From G965222335 sp965222335 (GTDB lineage Bacteria > Pseudomonadota > Gammaproteobacteria > Pseudomonadales > Halieaceae): 64,000 nt of DNA. The notes under the pieces were generated by a model, which was not told where the DNA came from, ran no database searches, and saw nothing but the letters and a program-made list of their open reading frames with translations. The translations under genes were made by a program, and so were the position numbers. Every line of letters starts with the position of its first letter. Within the stretch, counting starts at the first letter, position 1. Where the stretch lies: NCBI GenBank assembly GCA_965222335.1, contig OZ244944.1, positions 3,038,001 to 3,102,000 on the forward strand, in the 5' to 3' direction. Shown here in pieces: positions 41,468 to 50,638 of this stretch.

Positions 41468-41547
41468 TTGACAGCCTGTTTTTGCTGCTGGTAGTGCTGA
41501 GCGTCTGTTACCTGTTCTGGTGGGCTGATCGGCAGGACGATGATTGA
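41464..41547 (+). CDS. 27-residue single-pass membrane microprotein
   Basis: A GTG start overlaps the stop of the CapK-like gene (GTGA, 41464-41467). The frame runs 27 codons to a TGA whose last base begins the ligase ATG (TGATG, 41545-41549). The peptide reads as an acidic N terminus (VIDS), a hydrophobic Leu/Val helix of about 15-18 residues, then WWADRQDDD. Coupling on both sides, the exact fill of the gap and the clear membrane profile argue for a real gene. Its role is unknown; regulation or assembly of the adjacent ligase or flippase is plausible. I do not know of a named family. Confidence 0.6.
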   Translation: MIDSLFLLLVVLSVCYLFWWADRQDDD

Positions 41548-42896
41548 TGCGTGATTTGTTCCTTGTCGGTTTCCTGCTCGTGGCGATCTACTTCTCTTTT
41601 CGCCGTCCCTATATTGGCGTTGCTGCCTGGGTCTGGATTGCCCTGATGGCACCCGCCAAGTGGGCCTTCGGCTTCTCCCAGAGCTTTCGCCTGAACCTCA
41701 CCATCGTGGCGGTGACCGCGCTGTCCTGGCTGTTCATTCAAAAGGGTAAGGATTTCCGCCTGAATGCGATGGGGTTCTGGATCCTGTTCTTCTGTTTCTG
41801 GACCATGGTAACCACTGCATTCACGCTGAACACAGACGTAGCCTGGGTGTGGAGTTACTGGAACCAGTTCCTAAAGATTATCCTCCTCTTTGTATTCATC
41901 ACCCTGACGATAAGAAAGCGACTACACATCGATACCCTGGTCTGGGCCATTGTCCTGGCCATTTCCGCCTATGCCGGTATGGAAGGCGTCAAGTACGTGC
42001 TTTCCGGGGGCGGCCACATGATCACGGGACGAGCCGGCATCATTGCCGATCGGAATGACCTCGCGGTAGCCATCAATATGTGCATTCCGCTGGTGGTCTA
42101 TCTGATCCAGACGGCTCGCCACAAGCACTTAAAGCGGGGGCTGTGGGTGCTGCTGTCCCTGAATGTCCTGGCGATCATAGGTACCGGTTCGCGCGGTGGG
42201 TTCATCGGCCTGGCGATTCTTGCCTTTGCCTTCTGGCTGAAGTCGCGGCACAAGGTCGTTCTGGCGATCCTGGCTCTGGCACTGGTTCCACTGATGTATG
42301 AGCAGGCTCCGGAGGACTGGCGGGAGCGCCAGGCAAGCATCGCCACGGCCGCGGAAGAGGACGGCTCCTTTATCGGGCGCCTGTGGGCGTGGAAGGTTTC
42401 CACCCTGATCGCCCTGGACCATCCGGTGACTGGCGGTGGTTTCCGGGCCGTAACAGAACCGAAGCTCTGGCGGTACTATGCCCCTTTCACGCCGCACTTC
42501 TCGGCTGTCGAAACGCCGCCGATACCAGAGTATGTACAGCCAAAGGCCGCCCACAATATCTATTTCCAGGTATTGGGTGACCATGGTTTTGTCGGGCTGT
42601 TTATTTTTCTGCTATTCCTTGCACTGGCGCTGCTCAGTACCCTGCGAAACTCCCGCCTGGCCAGGCGACACTCGGTACCCTGGTTCCAGTACCTGTCCAG
42701 CGCCCTGAGCCTTTCCCTGGTAGGTTATGGTATTACGGGTGCGAATGTCAGCCTCGCTTATTTTGACCTTGTTTACGCGCTTCTGGGGATTATCGCGGTG
42801 ATGACAACCCGGCGAGAGGAATTGTTGGACTTGCCGCCCGCCACGTTGCGAGCTGTTCGCCGTGTGTCCCCCGGGAGGTCGGCGCCACATGACTGA
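41547..42896 (+). CDS. Putative O-glycosylation/O-antigen ligase, exosortase-A associated
   Basis: This protein of about 449 residues has ten to twelve membrane helices and a long periplasmic loop with RQASIATAAEEDGSFIGR and the WaaL-like H-containing segment KAAHNIYFQVLGDHGFVGL. It matches TIGR03097, the Wzy/WaaL-like ligase or polymerase of XrtA clusters. It could polymerise the EPS or ligate it to protein or lipid; the XrtA association has led to an O-glycosylation proposal. ATG 41547 is the start; the TTG three bases earlier is less likely because TGATG overlap is used throughout the operon. Confidence 0.9.
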   Translation: MRDLFLVGFLLVAIYFSFRRPYIGVAAWVWIALMAPAKWAFGFSQSFRLNLTIVAVTALSWLFIQKGKDFRLNAMGFWILFFCFWTMVTTAFTLNTDVAWVWSYWNQFLKIILLFVFITLTIRKRLHIDTLVWAIVLAISAYAGMEGVKYVLSGGGHMITGRAGIIADRNDLAVAINMCIPLVVYLIQTARHKHLKRGLWVLLSLNVLAIIGTGSRGGFIGLAILAFAFWLKSRHKVVLAILALALVPLMYEQAPEDWRERQASIATAAEEDGSFIGRLWAWKVSTLIALDHPVTGGGFRAVTEPKLWRYYAPFTPHFSAVETPPIPEYVQPKAAHNIYFQVLGDHGFVGLFIFLLFLALALLSTLRNSRLARRHSVPWFQYLSSALSLSLVGYGITGANVSLAYFDLVYALLGIIAVMTTRREELLDLPPATLRAVRRVSPGRSAPHD

Positions 42897-44394
42897 GCCA
42901 CGCCAGTCGGGTTCAAGCGAGAACGCGCGGATTCACGCCAAGGTTTACAGCGGTTCCGCCTGGATGGTGTTGACCCGTATGGGCGTCAAATTCCTTGGCC
43001 TGATCAGCTCGGTGGTGCTGGCACGCCTGCTGGTGCCGGAGGACTTCGGCCTGGTGGCTATTGCCATGGCCATTTACGCGTTTATCGAGCTTTTTGGCGC
43101 GATGGGTCTTGGTACCGTATTGATTCAGCGCCAATCGGCCGACGACGAAGACTACAATACTGCGTGGACCTTCAAGATGCTGTTCGGACTGGTCGCGGCA
43201 GGGAGTTTACTGCTGTTGGCTCCACTGGTCGCAGGCTTCTATGAAGATCCGCGCTTGCACCCCGTGATCTCGATAATTGCCCTGGCGAGTGTGTTTTCTG
43301 GTGCCGCAAATATCGGGACCGTCAACTTCCAGAAAGACATGGATTTTCGCAAGGAATTGCAGCTCCAATTGGTGCCCAAGCTGATAAGCTTCGGAATCAC
43401 CCTGACATTGGCGCTAGTGTTCCGCAACTACTGGGCCCTGGTGCTGGGAACGGTAGCCAGCCAGTTCGTAACTTTGATCTACGGCTACATGATGCACCCC
43501 TTTCGGCCGCGGTTTTCTCTTCGATCCTTTCGAAAGTTGTTCAGCTTCTCACGCTGGATTCTACTCAATAATGTGCTGTTCTTCGTGAATGATCGCGCGA
43601 GTGAGTTGCTGGTTGGCAAGGTGTTGTCGACATCGGCGGTAGGTCTTTTTTCCCTCGGGAAGGAGATCGCTCAGCTACCCACAGCAGAGGTAGCCAAGCC
43701 GATCAACAAGGCGACATTCCCCGTCTATTCCCATTTCCAGAATGACTTTGGGGAGCTTCGAGAGGCGTACCTCAGTACTGTCGCTCTCACCACGGCATTG
43801 ACGCTACCTGCTGCACTGGGGATCGCTCTGGTAGCGCCGTTGCTGGTTCGGGTGGTTCTGGGCGAGCAGTGGGTACCTATGGTGCCGCTACTGCAGCTGT
43901 TGGCCATCTCGAACCTCTTGTTGAGCATTACCGTCAACAACGGTTTCGTCTATATGGCCTGCGGCAGGCCGGAACTCATGTTTGTCATTAACGCCGGCAG
44001 AACGCTGCTGTTTTTCCTCCTGTTATTCCCGCTGCTGGACGCCAGTGGTCTGGTGGGAATAGGAGAGGCCCGACTCGTTACAACGCTGGTGATGTTGTTG
44101 GTAGTACAGGTGGTCATGTCCAGGTTCCTTGCCCTTCCCCCGCTCGCGCTCCTTTCAGCGCTAGCGCGTCCAGTGGTCTCATGTGTCGTTATGTATGTGG
44201 TTCTTGTCGTGCTGCAGACATATAGCACAGGCTATGGTCAGCCTGTGATGCTCGCCTTGCTGGTTGTGAGCGGGGTGACGACCTATGCAGGGATGTCACT
44301 GCTGCTCTGGCAGCTGCAGGGTCGCCCCGAGGGGCTGGAAAGTACAGTGCTGGCTCGCATTTTCCCACCCGCTACCACTGACGGACCTAGTTGA
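42889..44394 (+). CDS. Polysaccharide flippase, MOP superfamily (Wzx-like)
   Basis: This protein of about 501 residues has 12-14 membrane helices, an N-terminal YSGSAWMVLTRMGVKFLGLI and the RLLVPEDFGLVAIA segment common to MOP-family lipopolysaccharide exporters, plus a FQKDMDFRKE loop. It should flip lipid-linked repeat units across the inner membrane before polymerisation. The ATG at 42889 overlaps the ligase's last eight bases; the earlier GTG extension would lie wholly within the ligase. It closes the standard core of the EPS operon. The next gene starts two bases after its stop and is nonstandard. Confidence 0.9.
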   Translation: MTEPRQSGSSENARIHAKVYSGSAWMVLTRMGVKFLGLISSVVLARLLVPEDFGLVAIAMAIYAFIELFGAMGLGTVLIQRQSADDEDYNTAWTFKMLFGLVAAGSLLLLAPLVAGFYEDPRLHPVISIIALASVFSGAANIGTVNFQKDMDFRKELQLQLVPKLISFGITLTLALVFRNYWALVLGTVASQFVTLIYGYMMHPFRPRFSLRSFRKLFSFSRWILLNNVLFFVNDRASELLVGKVLSTSAVGLFSLGKEIAQLPTAEVAKPINKATFPVYSHFQNDFGELREAYLSTVALTTALTLPAALGIALVAPLLVRVVLGEQWVPMVPLLQLLAISNLLLSITVNNGFVYMACGRPELMFVINAGRTLLFFLLLFPLLDASGLVGIGEARLVTTLVMLLVVQVVMSRFLALPPLALLSALARPVVSCVVMYVVLVVLQTYSTGYGQPVMLALLVVSGVTTYAGMSLLLWQLQGRPEGLESTVLARIFPPATTDGPS

Positions 44395-44395
44395 G

Positions 44396-45295
44396 ATGTC
44401 AGACTACACAGTTCTGCGTGAGGAGGCGGCTACGGCGTTGAATCAGGCGTGGGAGTCCCTGCGGCGGGTGGCTGCCCTGACGGACATCGATAGTCTTCTT
44501 AGCCAGAGTCGTCAGAGGACCAGGTTCCAGCCTTACCACGCGCTACCGGCACTGCGAGCAACCCTGACGCAGATAGGCGAGGCGTATGGCCGGCCGACTC
44601 AGGCGCGGGTGATGCAGGGCCTGTTGGCAGCGCTGATACGTGAATTCAACGAGGACGGTCTGGGTTTTAAAGCGACAAAAGACGTTTGCGAGTTGTATAG
44701 GAGGAGCCTGCGCAGGATTGTCTCGACTCCCGTAGATCAAAGACGTTTAAATGACAGCTTTTTTAAGGATCTTGCCCTGGCCAGCGGCCATCTGTTCCCG
44801 GCTGGCGAACGTGTCGTGGAACCCTGCTCAGTCATTCAGCGTTCCCTGTTGTATCGGTCGGGGGCTAGACAGGCTTTGAGCTTCGCTCGTACTTGTCTAC
44901 GGGCGGGAGGTACCAGGCCAGTGTTTCGTCTGCATGTGCACGTGTTGGAGGCCCCGCATTTGAATCCGGCCAGTTGGCGGCACAGCTGCATAAACCTTGC
45001 GGAGATGTTGCGGATCAACCCTGGAGTGAAGGGAATTGTGGGGGCAAGCTGGTTTTATGATCCGGATCTGCCCGCGGTCAGCCCGCACCTGGCATTTATC
45101 AATGACCTGTTGCGCATTGGTGGCGCTAGCTGGTTCCTGTCCCATGAGGAGGGAGGTGACAGCGGGGCGTTTGCCCGGTCGGAGAACCGCCGGACCGCCT
45201 TCGAGGCGGGGCAATACACTCCTCGGTGCTACTCGGTGTTTTGGCCACGCGGGAATGCGCTGGCCTGGCTGGAGCGGATAGAGGCGGCCTCATGA
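44396..45295 (+). CDS. Uncharacterised EPS-locus protein
   Basis: This protein of about 299 residues has no family I recognise. The N-terminal half is helical and basic. The C-terminal half contains a well-formed motif block: RLHVHVLEAPHLNP, INLAEMLRINPGVKGIVGASWFYDP, then SWFLSHEEGGDSGAFARSENRR (only parts quoted). Repeated GASWF motifs and conserved-looking Trp, His and Asp residues suggest an enzyme rather than a structural protein. There is no signal peptide or membrane helix. It starts one base after the flippase stop and overlaps the deacetylase start (ATGA), so it belongs to the same transcript. Function is unknown. Confidence 0.8.
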   Translation: MSDYTVLREEAATALNQAWESLRRVAALTDIDSLLSQSRQRTRFQPYHALPALRATLTQIGEAYGRPTQARVMQGLLAALIREFNEDGLGFKATKDVCELYRRSLRRIVSTPVDQRRLNDSFFKDLALASGHLFPAGERVVEPCSVIQRSLLYRSGARQALSFARTCLRAGGTRPVFRLHVHVLEAPHLNPASWRHSCINLAEMLRINPGVKGIVGASWFYDPDLPAVSPHLAFINDLLRIGGASWFLSHEEGGDSGAFARSENRRTAFEAGQYTPRCYSVFWPRGNALAWLERIEAAS

Positions 45296-46299
45296 AAACT
45301 GCCATACTTCTTGCTTGCCGAGCTCTGGGTCTCTTCCTGCTTGCGTCACGGCTGACCAAGCGGCAGCCGAGAATACTCTGTTACCACGGTGTGTCGCTGG
45401 AGGATGAGCACCGCTTCCGGCCAGGTTTGTTCATGCAACCAGGGACTTTCGCCAGACGCATGAAGCTGCTTCGAAAGTGGCGTATCCAAGCGGTCAGTCT
45501 GGATGAGCTCTACGAGGCTCGGGATCATGGGGTGTCGGGAAATCGCATACAGGTAGCCATTACCATTGATGACGGCTGGGCGGGCATTGCCCAGGGGATG
45601 CTGCCCGAACTCATGCGAAGCGGATTCCCAGCGACCCTGTATTTATCGACTTACTACGTAGCGGTACGCCGACCGGTATTCAAGGTGGCTGTCGCCTATC
45701 TTTTCTGGAAGTACCGCCGGGCATTCGAGCCGCTTGGAACTAGCTGCGTAAGATTCGTCACCTCCGAGGTGATATTCCATGAGCAGCAGGTGCTGGCTGC
45801 GGCCAAGTCTCTGGGGTCCGAGTGGGAGCAGCCCCTCTTGGAGGAGATAAGCGAGTACTTTGGAGAGCCACTCTCAGACTGGTACAAGCGCGGTAAATTC
45901 CATTTCCTGAATCCCGAACAGGTGCGTGAGCTGGCGGCGGAGGGGCTGACCATCGAGCTGCATACGCACCGCCACCGGTTTTCCGAACTGAGCCTGGATG
46001 ATGCCAGGCGCGAGATCGAGGAGAATCGCCAAGTCATTGCCGATCTGACTGGCAGATCAGCAGAGCATTTTTGCTTTCCACGTGGTGAGTACTACCGAGA
46101 GCAGCTTCGAGTTCTGGAAGAACAGGGTATCAAGACCGCGACAACCACACGGAATGAACTGGTATGCCCTGAGGGTTCATCGCTCGAATGGCCGCGTATC
46201 GTGGACAGCGAGGATAGAAGCGAACTCGAGTTCGAGGCCGAACTAACCGGGTTCATGAGTCTGCTCAGACAAGTCAGGCGATGGTGGAGTGGCCGATGA
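45292..46299 (+). CDS. NodB-type polysaccharide deacetylase
   Basis: This protein of about 335 residues has ILCYHGVS at the N-terminal start of the fold, the ITIDDGWAGI metal/catalytic aspartate motif, an ELHTHRHRF motif fitting the H-x3-H zinc site (HTHRH), and late FCFPRGEY. These are the main NodB-domain motifs. An N-terminal hydrophobic stretch (about 3-18) might be a signal anchor. It would deacetylate envelope or EPS sugars, perhaps exposing amines for acylation by the ATP-grasp proteins downstream; that link is inference. It is translationally coupled to both neighbours by ATGA overlaps, with the next start at 46296. Confidence 0.9.
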   Translation: MKTAILLACRALGLFLLASRLTKRQPRILCYHGVSLEDEHRFRPGLFMQPGTFARRMKLLRKWRIQAVSLDELYEARDHGVSGNRIQVAITIDDGWAGIAQGMLPELMRSGFPATLYLSTYYVAVRRPVFKVAVAYLFWKYRRAFEPLGTSCVRFVTSEVIFHEQQVLAAAKSLGSEWEQPLLEEISEYFGEPLSDWYKRGKFHFLNPEQVRELAAEGLTIELHTHRHRFSELSLDDARREIEENRQVIADLTGRSAEHFCFPRGEYYREQLRVLEEQGIKTATTTRNELVCPEGSSLEWPRIVDSEDRSELEFEAELTGFMSLLRQVRRWWSGR

Positions 46300-47384
46300 C
46301 GGGCTTTCTGCACCGTATTGACGTCAATGTGAAGATGTTGCGCAAAGAAGCGCAGCTAGCGGGAACACCGTTTGTGCGACTGTTGCTGGACGTCTTGTGG
46401 TTCTGCGTGCGTACCGGCCTCGGCCCGCGCTACTACGTGGTGGCGGGGATGGCCAGGAAGGAATTCCCGGCGGACGACAAATGGCGCCACATCTCGGCTC
46501 GCAAGTACTACCAGGCCCTCGAGGTGCTCAATCCGACCTCTTATCGCAAGTTGACACAGAACAAGGTGTCGGAGAAGGCGCTGTACCAGCTAATGCACAT
46601 CCCGACTGCTAGGCTCTTGGGTTACTACCATTTCTCTGGCGGTTTTGACGCAACAGGCAATGCGTTGCGCTGCGAAGAAGAGCTGGAGGCCCTATTTTCG
46701 GCCAACGACGGCCGACGCATCTGTGTCAAGCCCCTTGAAGGCTGGGGAGGGGCCAGCGTCATCGTGGGAACACTTGCGAATCATCAGGGCAAGCCGTGTC
46801 TATGCCGCCACCCTTCAGGCGAGATGATAGATGTGAGACAACTTCTCTCGCTCTATCGCTGTTTGCACGGGGAAACTGTTTTCCTTATGGAAGATTATCT
46901 CCAGCAGTCAAATGAATTCAAGGGGTTCAATCCGGATAGTCTAAATACGGTGCGACTTTGGGTGCTGGAGAGCGTGCCTGGCGACGCCCGGGTTATCGGC
47001 GCCTATCTACGGGTTGGCAGGGCCGGTGTCGCGATTGACAACGCATCGGTCGGGGGCATGATGTTCCCGATCGATATCCGTACCGGCAATATTATGCCGG
47101 GGCTTACCAAGCACACTCCGCACCGCGATAACATTCGTGAGCATCTGGATCACCAGTATGCTATAGCAGGTCACAGACTAGAGGATTGGCGGACGATAAT
47201 GCACTTCTCTCAGAGCGTGGTGACTCGCCTGCCGGAGACCCGGTTTGCCGGCCTCGATGTTACGATGACAACCCGCGGGCCCGCGCTGGTCGAAGCCAAC
47301 GTGGCTCCCGACAAGGATGGTGCTGCACACGCGAACATCCCTTCGGTACTCATATGGCAAGCGGCAGTTAGACCACATGATTAA
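46296..47384 (+). CDS. ATP-grasp ligase, sugar-transfer-associated type (copy 1)
   Basis: This protein of about 362 residues has ATP-grasp motifs: RRICVKPLEGWGGASV (nucleotide-binding lysine and Gly-rich loop), VFLMEDYLQQ, a substrate/Mg loop with FNPDSLNTVRLWV, and FAGLDVTMTTRGPALVEAN, whose Glu and Asn bind metal. This best fits the ATP-grasp family found beside sugar transferases (ATPgrasp_ST-like). Such enzymes form an amide or ester from a carboxyl phosphate. It is coupled to the upstream deacetylase (ATGA). A decayed paralogue lies at 53488-54201 and a related intact copy at 54191-55261. The substrate is unknown. Confidence 0.85.
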   Translation: MTGFLHRIDVNVKMLRKEAQLAGTPFVRLLLDVLWFCVRTGLGPRYYVVAGMARKEFPADDKWRHISARKYYQALEVLNPTSYRKLTQNKVSEKALYQLMHIPTARLLGYYHFSGGFDATGNALRCEEELEALFSANDGRRICVKPLEGWGGASVIVGTLANHQGKPCLCRHPSGEMIDVRQLLSLYRCLHGETVFLMEDYLQQSNEFKGFNPDSLNTVRLWVLESVPGDARVIGAYLRVGRAGVAIDNASVGGMMFPIDIRTGNIMPGLTKHTPHRDNIREHLDHQYAIAGHRLEDWRTIMHFSQSVVTRLPETRFAGLDVTMTTRGPALVEANVAPDKDGAAHANIPSVLIWQAAVRPHD

Positions 47385-48393
47385 GAGACTTGTGAGATAT
47401 CCTTCATTGGCGCGAGGAAGTGAAATGCGCAATATGTGGCTGCTGCAGAGATGGTGGCGCTTGGTAGATGGCGCGGGCAGATTTCTAAAAATATCGCGCA
47501 AGCTGGAGCAATCCGCAAATGGCTCCAGACTCCGTGCAACAAGCTGCAGCAATCGCGACATATCTTCACTATTTGGCCTCTCTTAATGTCCGATTTATGG
47601 GCCAGCAATGAGATGAGGATGTAGCACGGTCATTTCGCCGAGCGAATCAGCCACCGGGGCGCTGGGTGGACCTCAAATGCTTTGCCGCATCGCGCACCGC
47701 AATGTTATGGGCCGAAGGCCATCAAGCCCTGGACTTGAACTACTTCTTGCCATCCGTGCGGAAATCCCGTGACCGAAGCCTGGAAGGAATCAAATGGTTG
47801 GCAGTGAGTAGGAATTTTATCCCGATACTGGATGGAGCGACAGGCGGCTTTCTGTGAATCGGGTTTATGCAAGCGCTGGCAGATTCGGTCCGGCCATGAG
47901 CGAGGTGATACGAATACTTAGGCTGGATGCGAAGTTTGGGTGGGTAAGCTTTACTCCCGTTGTCTGCAGACAGAGGTTGAGGGAATGTCGGCGGCGCTGC
48001 GCAGGACCGACAACGCGTCTGCGATACGATACCTGTGCCAAACGCCTTGAGTGAAGCAGCGTGCGGCCATGGTGTCCGTTGACTGTCACGGGATGCCTCT
48101 GGTCCCGGGGTGCGCTCTCCGACTACAATTAGTGATAGAGAGCCTCCTGGCTTGGGGCTGTTGCGGACGCCTCCTCAGGGAAGGGAGAGACCTGTGCCAT
48201 TCCATTGTTTTGCGACTTCACCGTCCTCTTGCGGCCTGGAAAGTGCGTGCCCCGGTACTTCGGTAATGGAACCGCTGCGCCAATGAGTACCGGAGCAATG
48301 GTGGTGAACCAACGCTTGCAGTTCGCGGTTTTAAGAAAGGGGGTAAAACATGCTATACATTCCCTCTATTGACTTGGATTCGGGAAGTTGAAG
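47385..48393 (+). other. About 1 kb with no confident gene
   Basis: This is the longest gap in the accessory region. A 69-codon frame (47377-47586) starts inside the preceding stop, and another open stretch (about 47650-47857) has plausible protein-like composition (DLKCFAASRTAMLWAEGH), but neither matches a family I know or runs far. I suspect remains of one or more decayed genes. A TGCTATACAT (48350-48359) could be the -10 of a promoter for the downstream gene, but no clear -35 is seen. No inverted repeats typical of insertion sequences were noticed. Confidence 0.4.
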
Positions 48394-49464
48394 ATGAGTA
48401 TTTCGGGCAGGTTGTATGACTATTTTCAAGCCATCTCGTCATCAAGGAAGGTCCACGGGCTTTCTACCTTGTCGGCCTGTAGAAGCGTGTTCAGGGCGAA
48501 ACTGGGTTTCGGCCTGGGGCCCAGAATGCACGGATTGTTCAGCTTGGCCGGAATGCCCGAATCAGAGTGGAAATACTTTCAGCACCACAAGGAATTGGAG
48601 GCGGTTCTACACCAAGTGAACCCCGGGGCAAGTCGGAGTGTTTGTGGGGACAAAAGCCAGTTATCCCTCCACTGCGAAACACACGGTATTCCTCATATCC
48701 AGACGATATACCATGATCGGCCAGAGCTGTATCTTTCAGAAGCCGAGCGGCGGGAAAGTTTCATACGGGCTATCGAGCCTGTGACGAATGCACTTTTCTT
48801 CAAGCTTGTAGCAGGCCAACATGGCGAGGGCGCCTTTAGTTCACAACGGAGCAATTCCGGCTGGTCTTACGATGGTGAGAGCGGAACGACGGCCGAGCTT
48901 TACGACTTCTGTCGGAAGCGTTTGGGCGCCGACCGCGGCTGGCTGGTGCAGCCAATAGTGAAGGCGCATGCCAGTTTGCAGGAAATCAGTTCCACCCACG
49001 CTTTGAGCACCGCCCGAATAGTGACATGCGTCACAGAGGAGGGGCCTGAGATCATGCTGGCTTTGCTGAAGTTAGCGCGAGGGTCAAACCCGGTGGATAA
49101 TTTCTACATGGGGGTAACAGGTAACATGGTCGCCGAGATCGATATTGCAAGCGGCCGGCTGGGACCCGCGAAGGGCTCATTGAGTAAGAGTTTCCCTTGC
49201 ATCAGCAGCTTTTCTGTCGATCCGGATACCGGGCGACAAATCACCGGGCGATTGGTCCCTTTCTGGGAAGAGACAAAAAGAGTGGTCTTGCAGGCACAAT
49301 CAACTCTTCCGGGATTGAAATCTCTGGGCTGGGACGTGGCGATAACTGATCAGGGGCCCTGTGTGGTGGAGACCAATACCAATTACGCGAGTGAACTGAT
49401 GGAGGTAGCCTACGGAAAGGGATTGAAACCTGTATTCATTGATCGGCTGAAACAACTTGTCTGA
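48394..49464 (+). CDS. ATP-grasp ligase, sugar-transfer-associated type (copy 2)
   Basis: This protein of about 356 residues has a LGFGLGPRMHGLFSL N-terminal segment, a FFKLVAGQHGEGAFS nucleotide-binding motif, a WLVQPIVKAH segment, the STARIVTCV substrate loop and LGWDVAITDQGPCVVETNTNY metal motif. It is closely similar in layout to copy 3 (49553-50638) and more distantly to copy 1. I prefer ATG 48394 to the TTG two codons earlier. It probably starts a new transcript, since about 1 kb separates it from copy 1. The codon use and base content look more AT-rich than the core EPS genes. Confidence 0.82.
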   Translation: MSISGRLYDYFQAISSSRKVHGLSTLSACRSVFRAKLGFGLGPRMHGLFSLAGMPESEWKYFQHHKELEAVLHQVNPGASRSVCGDKSQLSLHCETHGIPHIQTIYHDRPELYLSEAERRESFIRAIEPVTNALFFKLVAGQHGEGAFSSQRSNSGWSYDGESGTTAELYDFCRKRLGADRGWLVQPIVKAHASLQEISSTHALSTARIVTCVTEEGPEIMLALLKLARGSNPVDNFYMGVTGNMVAEIDIASGRLGPAKGSLSKSFPCISSFSVDPDTGRQITGRLVPFWEETKRVVLQAQSTLPGLKSLGWDVAITDQGPCVVETNTNYASELMEVAYGKGLKPVFIDRLKQLV

Positions 49465-49552
49465 CACTTGGCGTTTCTGCAAGTCGAGTGGGTAAGCTAG
49501 CTATATCGGTAATATGGAATCACCCCAGAAGCTTGGTAGCGAGGCTTGAACC

Positions 49553-50638
49553 ATGCCATTAATTTCCACTGTAGCGGATTATCTGAAAGCGATACACATC
49601 ACCTCTGGGAAGCGCATTTCACGTTACCCTGTATCAACTCTCCGTATCCTGCAATCAAGATTCCGTTATGGTATTGGTCCAAGACTGTTCTCGCTTTTTG
49701 GTCTAATGGGCCAGAAACGGGAGAAGTGGGGTGACTATCTTGTCGACGAAAATCTTCGGGTAATCCTCCGTCGCATCAATCCATCCAGTCGCAGGAAGGC
49801 TGCCAGTGACAAGCTAGCTTTCTATGAACACTGCCTGGCGCACGGCTTGGATACCATTCCTGTGCTCTGTGCTATAGATAATAGGCCGCCTGAAGGGCAG
49901 CTAAGCGAGTTGGCTATTTCCTCGGCGGAGGAATGGGCGGTGCGCCTTCAGCATTGCCGAGAAGCCTTGTTCATCAAATTGATTGACGGAACTTGGGGGA
50001 AGGATGCGTTCTGGGCGGAGCCCACCGGTGAGGGCTGGCGCTTCTGTGGCCATCAGGGCAGCTGCGAAGATCTCTACAAGTTTGTAACAAGACGATTCGA
50101 GGGGAAACGCGGCTGTATTGTACAGCCAAAGATCCGCTCCCATCCCGATCTGGAGAGAATCAGCGCCCCCGGAGCTCTAACCACGCTCCGTGCGCTTACC
50201 TGCATGGTTGACGGGACGCCAAGGGTGTTTTTTGCCGTCCTGCGCATACCCGTTGGAGACAATGTAACTGATCATTTCGCGCATGGTGAGTCGGGAAATA
50301 TTGTTGCCCCGGTTGATACGGAAACAGGGCGGATTGGATCATGTCGAGGATCCATTAACAAGACTTGGCCTGAAGTTGTAGATGTTTCAAATCACCCTGA
50401 TACGGGAAACAGCATACAGGGCTCCCAAGTGCCGATGTGGGACGAGGTGCTGAAACTTATTGATCGTGGTCAGCGCAGTTTCCCTTATCTCAAAACGCTG
50501 GGTTGGGATATCGCCGTCACCGAGAGCGGGCCTGTTCTGGTCGAAGCCAACCCTACGTACGATGTGGATAGTGTTCAAGTTTCCCATCAACGTGGAATTG
50601 GTGATGTCCTAACACCTTGGCTAGAGGGGAATGGCTGA
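49553..50638 (+). CDS. ATP-grasp ligase, sugar-transfer-associated type (copy 3)
   Basis: This 361-residue protein repeats the copy 2 arrangement: FRYGIGPRLFSLFGL, ALFIKLIDGTWGKDAFW, CIVQPKIRSHPDL, the LTTLRALTCMV loop and LGWDIAVTESGPVLVEANPTY. The pair are probably tandem duplicates that diverged. The stop overlaps by eight bases the start of the 866-residue ParB/PLP fusion, so the ligase and the fusion are likely made in step and may form one pathway. A GAGG ribosome site sits about eight bases before ATG 49553. Confidence 0.83.
   Translation: MPLISTVADYLKAIHITSGKRISRYPVSTLRILQSRFRYGIGPRLFSLFGLMGQKREKWGDYLVDENLRVILRRINPSSRRKAASDKLAFYEHCLAHGLDTIPVLCAIDNRPPEGQLSELAISSAEEWAVRLQHCREALFIKLIDGTWGKDAFWAEPTGEGWRFCGHQGSCEDLYKFVTRRFEGKRGCIVQPKIRSHPDLERISAPGALTTLRALTCMVDGTPRVFFAVLRIPVGDNVTDHFAHGESGNIVAPVDTETGRIGSCRGSINKTWPEVVDVSNHPDTGNSIQGSQVPMWDEVLKLIDRGQRSFPYLKTLGWDIAVTESGPVLVEANPTYDVDSVQVSHQRGIGDVLTPWLEGNG

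Noticed and set aside
47377..47586. 69-codon frame overlapping the ATP-grasp copy 1 stop
   Set aside because: It has the coupling pattern but no family, no membrane helix and atypical composition; listed only within the gap.
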